From the NCBI GenBank assembly GCA_934101345.1, contig CAKOQV010000031.1:1-14210 (forward strand): 14,210 nucleotides of DNA, read 5' to 3'. This DNA comes from an uncultured Bacilli bacterium (lineage in GTDB: Bacteria; Bacillota_I; Bacilli_A; RF39; UBA660). A program made the translations under genes and the position numbers. The notes beneath the pieces were generated by a model. It had not been told where the DNA came from, made no database searches, and saw only the letters and a program-made list of their open reading frames with translations. Within the stretch, counting starts at the first letter, position 1; every line of letters begins with the position of its first letter. This document shows, piece after piece, positions 14,091 through 14,210 of this stretch.

Positions 14091-14210
14091 ATGAACAAAA
14101 AAGTAATTAGAAAAGTTAACTACAAGTTAATTAGGGGGGGGGCTGTAAATCTTAATAATAAAATAAATAATATAGAGACTATAGGGAAAACTAATAGAAA
14201 TATTAGTCTT
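14091..14210 (+). CDS. unknown protein, N-terminus only, with an intragenic G9 tract
   Basis: An open frame of 40 codons that runs off the window. It starts MNKKVIRKVNYKLIRGG and continues AVNLNNKINNIETIGK. The N-terminus is basic, the rest is Asn/Ile-rich, and no family is recognised. Support for a real gene comes from the preceding promoter and a perfect AAGGAGG at 8-base spacing. The codons AGG-GGG-GGG-GCT hold nine G in a row. With eight G the frame ends after 18 codons, and with ten after 21. The run is unlike anything else in this A+T-rich window. It may be a phase-variable gene in the ON state, or the run may hide a sequencing error. Confidence 0.6.
   Translation, partial: MNKKVIRKVNYKLIRGGAVNLNNKINNIETIGKTNRNISL
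14134..14142 (+). repeat. homopolymer G9, candidate phase-variation tract
   Basis: Nine G at codons 15-18 of the last gene. The longest other G run noticed in the window is five (10720-10724). Poly-G tracts of this size near a start codon in low-GC bacteria are typical contingency switches driven by slipped-strand mispairing. Confidence 0.7.

Overview
The window comes from a very A+T-rich Bacillota-type genome. The evidence is a Firmicutes-order ribosomal operon tail, a glmS ribozyme, strong AGGAGG ribosome-binding sites and sigma-A-like promoters. TGA is used as a stop (adk, the second HExxH gene, folA) and tryptophans are TGG, so this is the standard bacterial code and not the Mycoplasma code. 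An uncultured host-associated Bacilli or Clostridia lineage is plausible, but the sequence does not fix the taxon. No rRNA, tRNA, CRISPR array or insertion sequence was seen.

Positions 1-5178 hold the end of the S10/spc/alpha ribosomal super-operon on the + strand: (rplO tail)-secY-adk-map-infA-rpmJ-rpsM-rpsK-rpoA-rplQ, tightly packed and closed by a strong intrinsic terminator. The genes cover protein export, adenylate balance, N-terminal Met removal, translation initiation, ribosome assembly and transcription. rpmJ (37 codons) is easy to miss, and infA most likely starts at a GTG.

Positions 5179-8572 and 10732-11556 hold an accessory array of four paralogous proteins of about 260-275 residues that I cannot assign to a named family. 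All share an HExxH motif, a downstream E-R-x-A motif and a C-terminal G-L-P-[IL] motif. The first copy is split by a frameshift at a run of seven A. A small protein-kinase/APH-fold-like gene follows it. The promoter region of copy 1, including a degenerate copy of the rplQ terminator, is repeated ahead of copy 2, so the array grew by segmental duplication. The array interrupts what is usually core gene order after rplQ.

Positions 8633-10680 hold glmS (glucosamine-6-phosphate synthase) with its own promoter and a glmS ribozyme in the leader, bounded by two terminators whose 3' ends run into the next promoter. The fourth paralogue follows from its own promoter.

Positions 11607-14005 are a thymidylate operon: thyA (enlarged by two insertions), folA and tmk. 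ThyA makes dTMP and dihydrofolate, DHFR regenerates tetrahydrofolate, and Tmk phosphorylates dTMP.

Positions 14021-14210 start a new transcription unit with a strong promoter and ribosome-binding site. Its reading frame, cut by the window end, carries nine consecutive G at codons 15-18. One base more or less gives an immediate stop, which is the layout of a phase-variable (contingency) gene.
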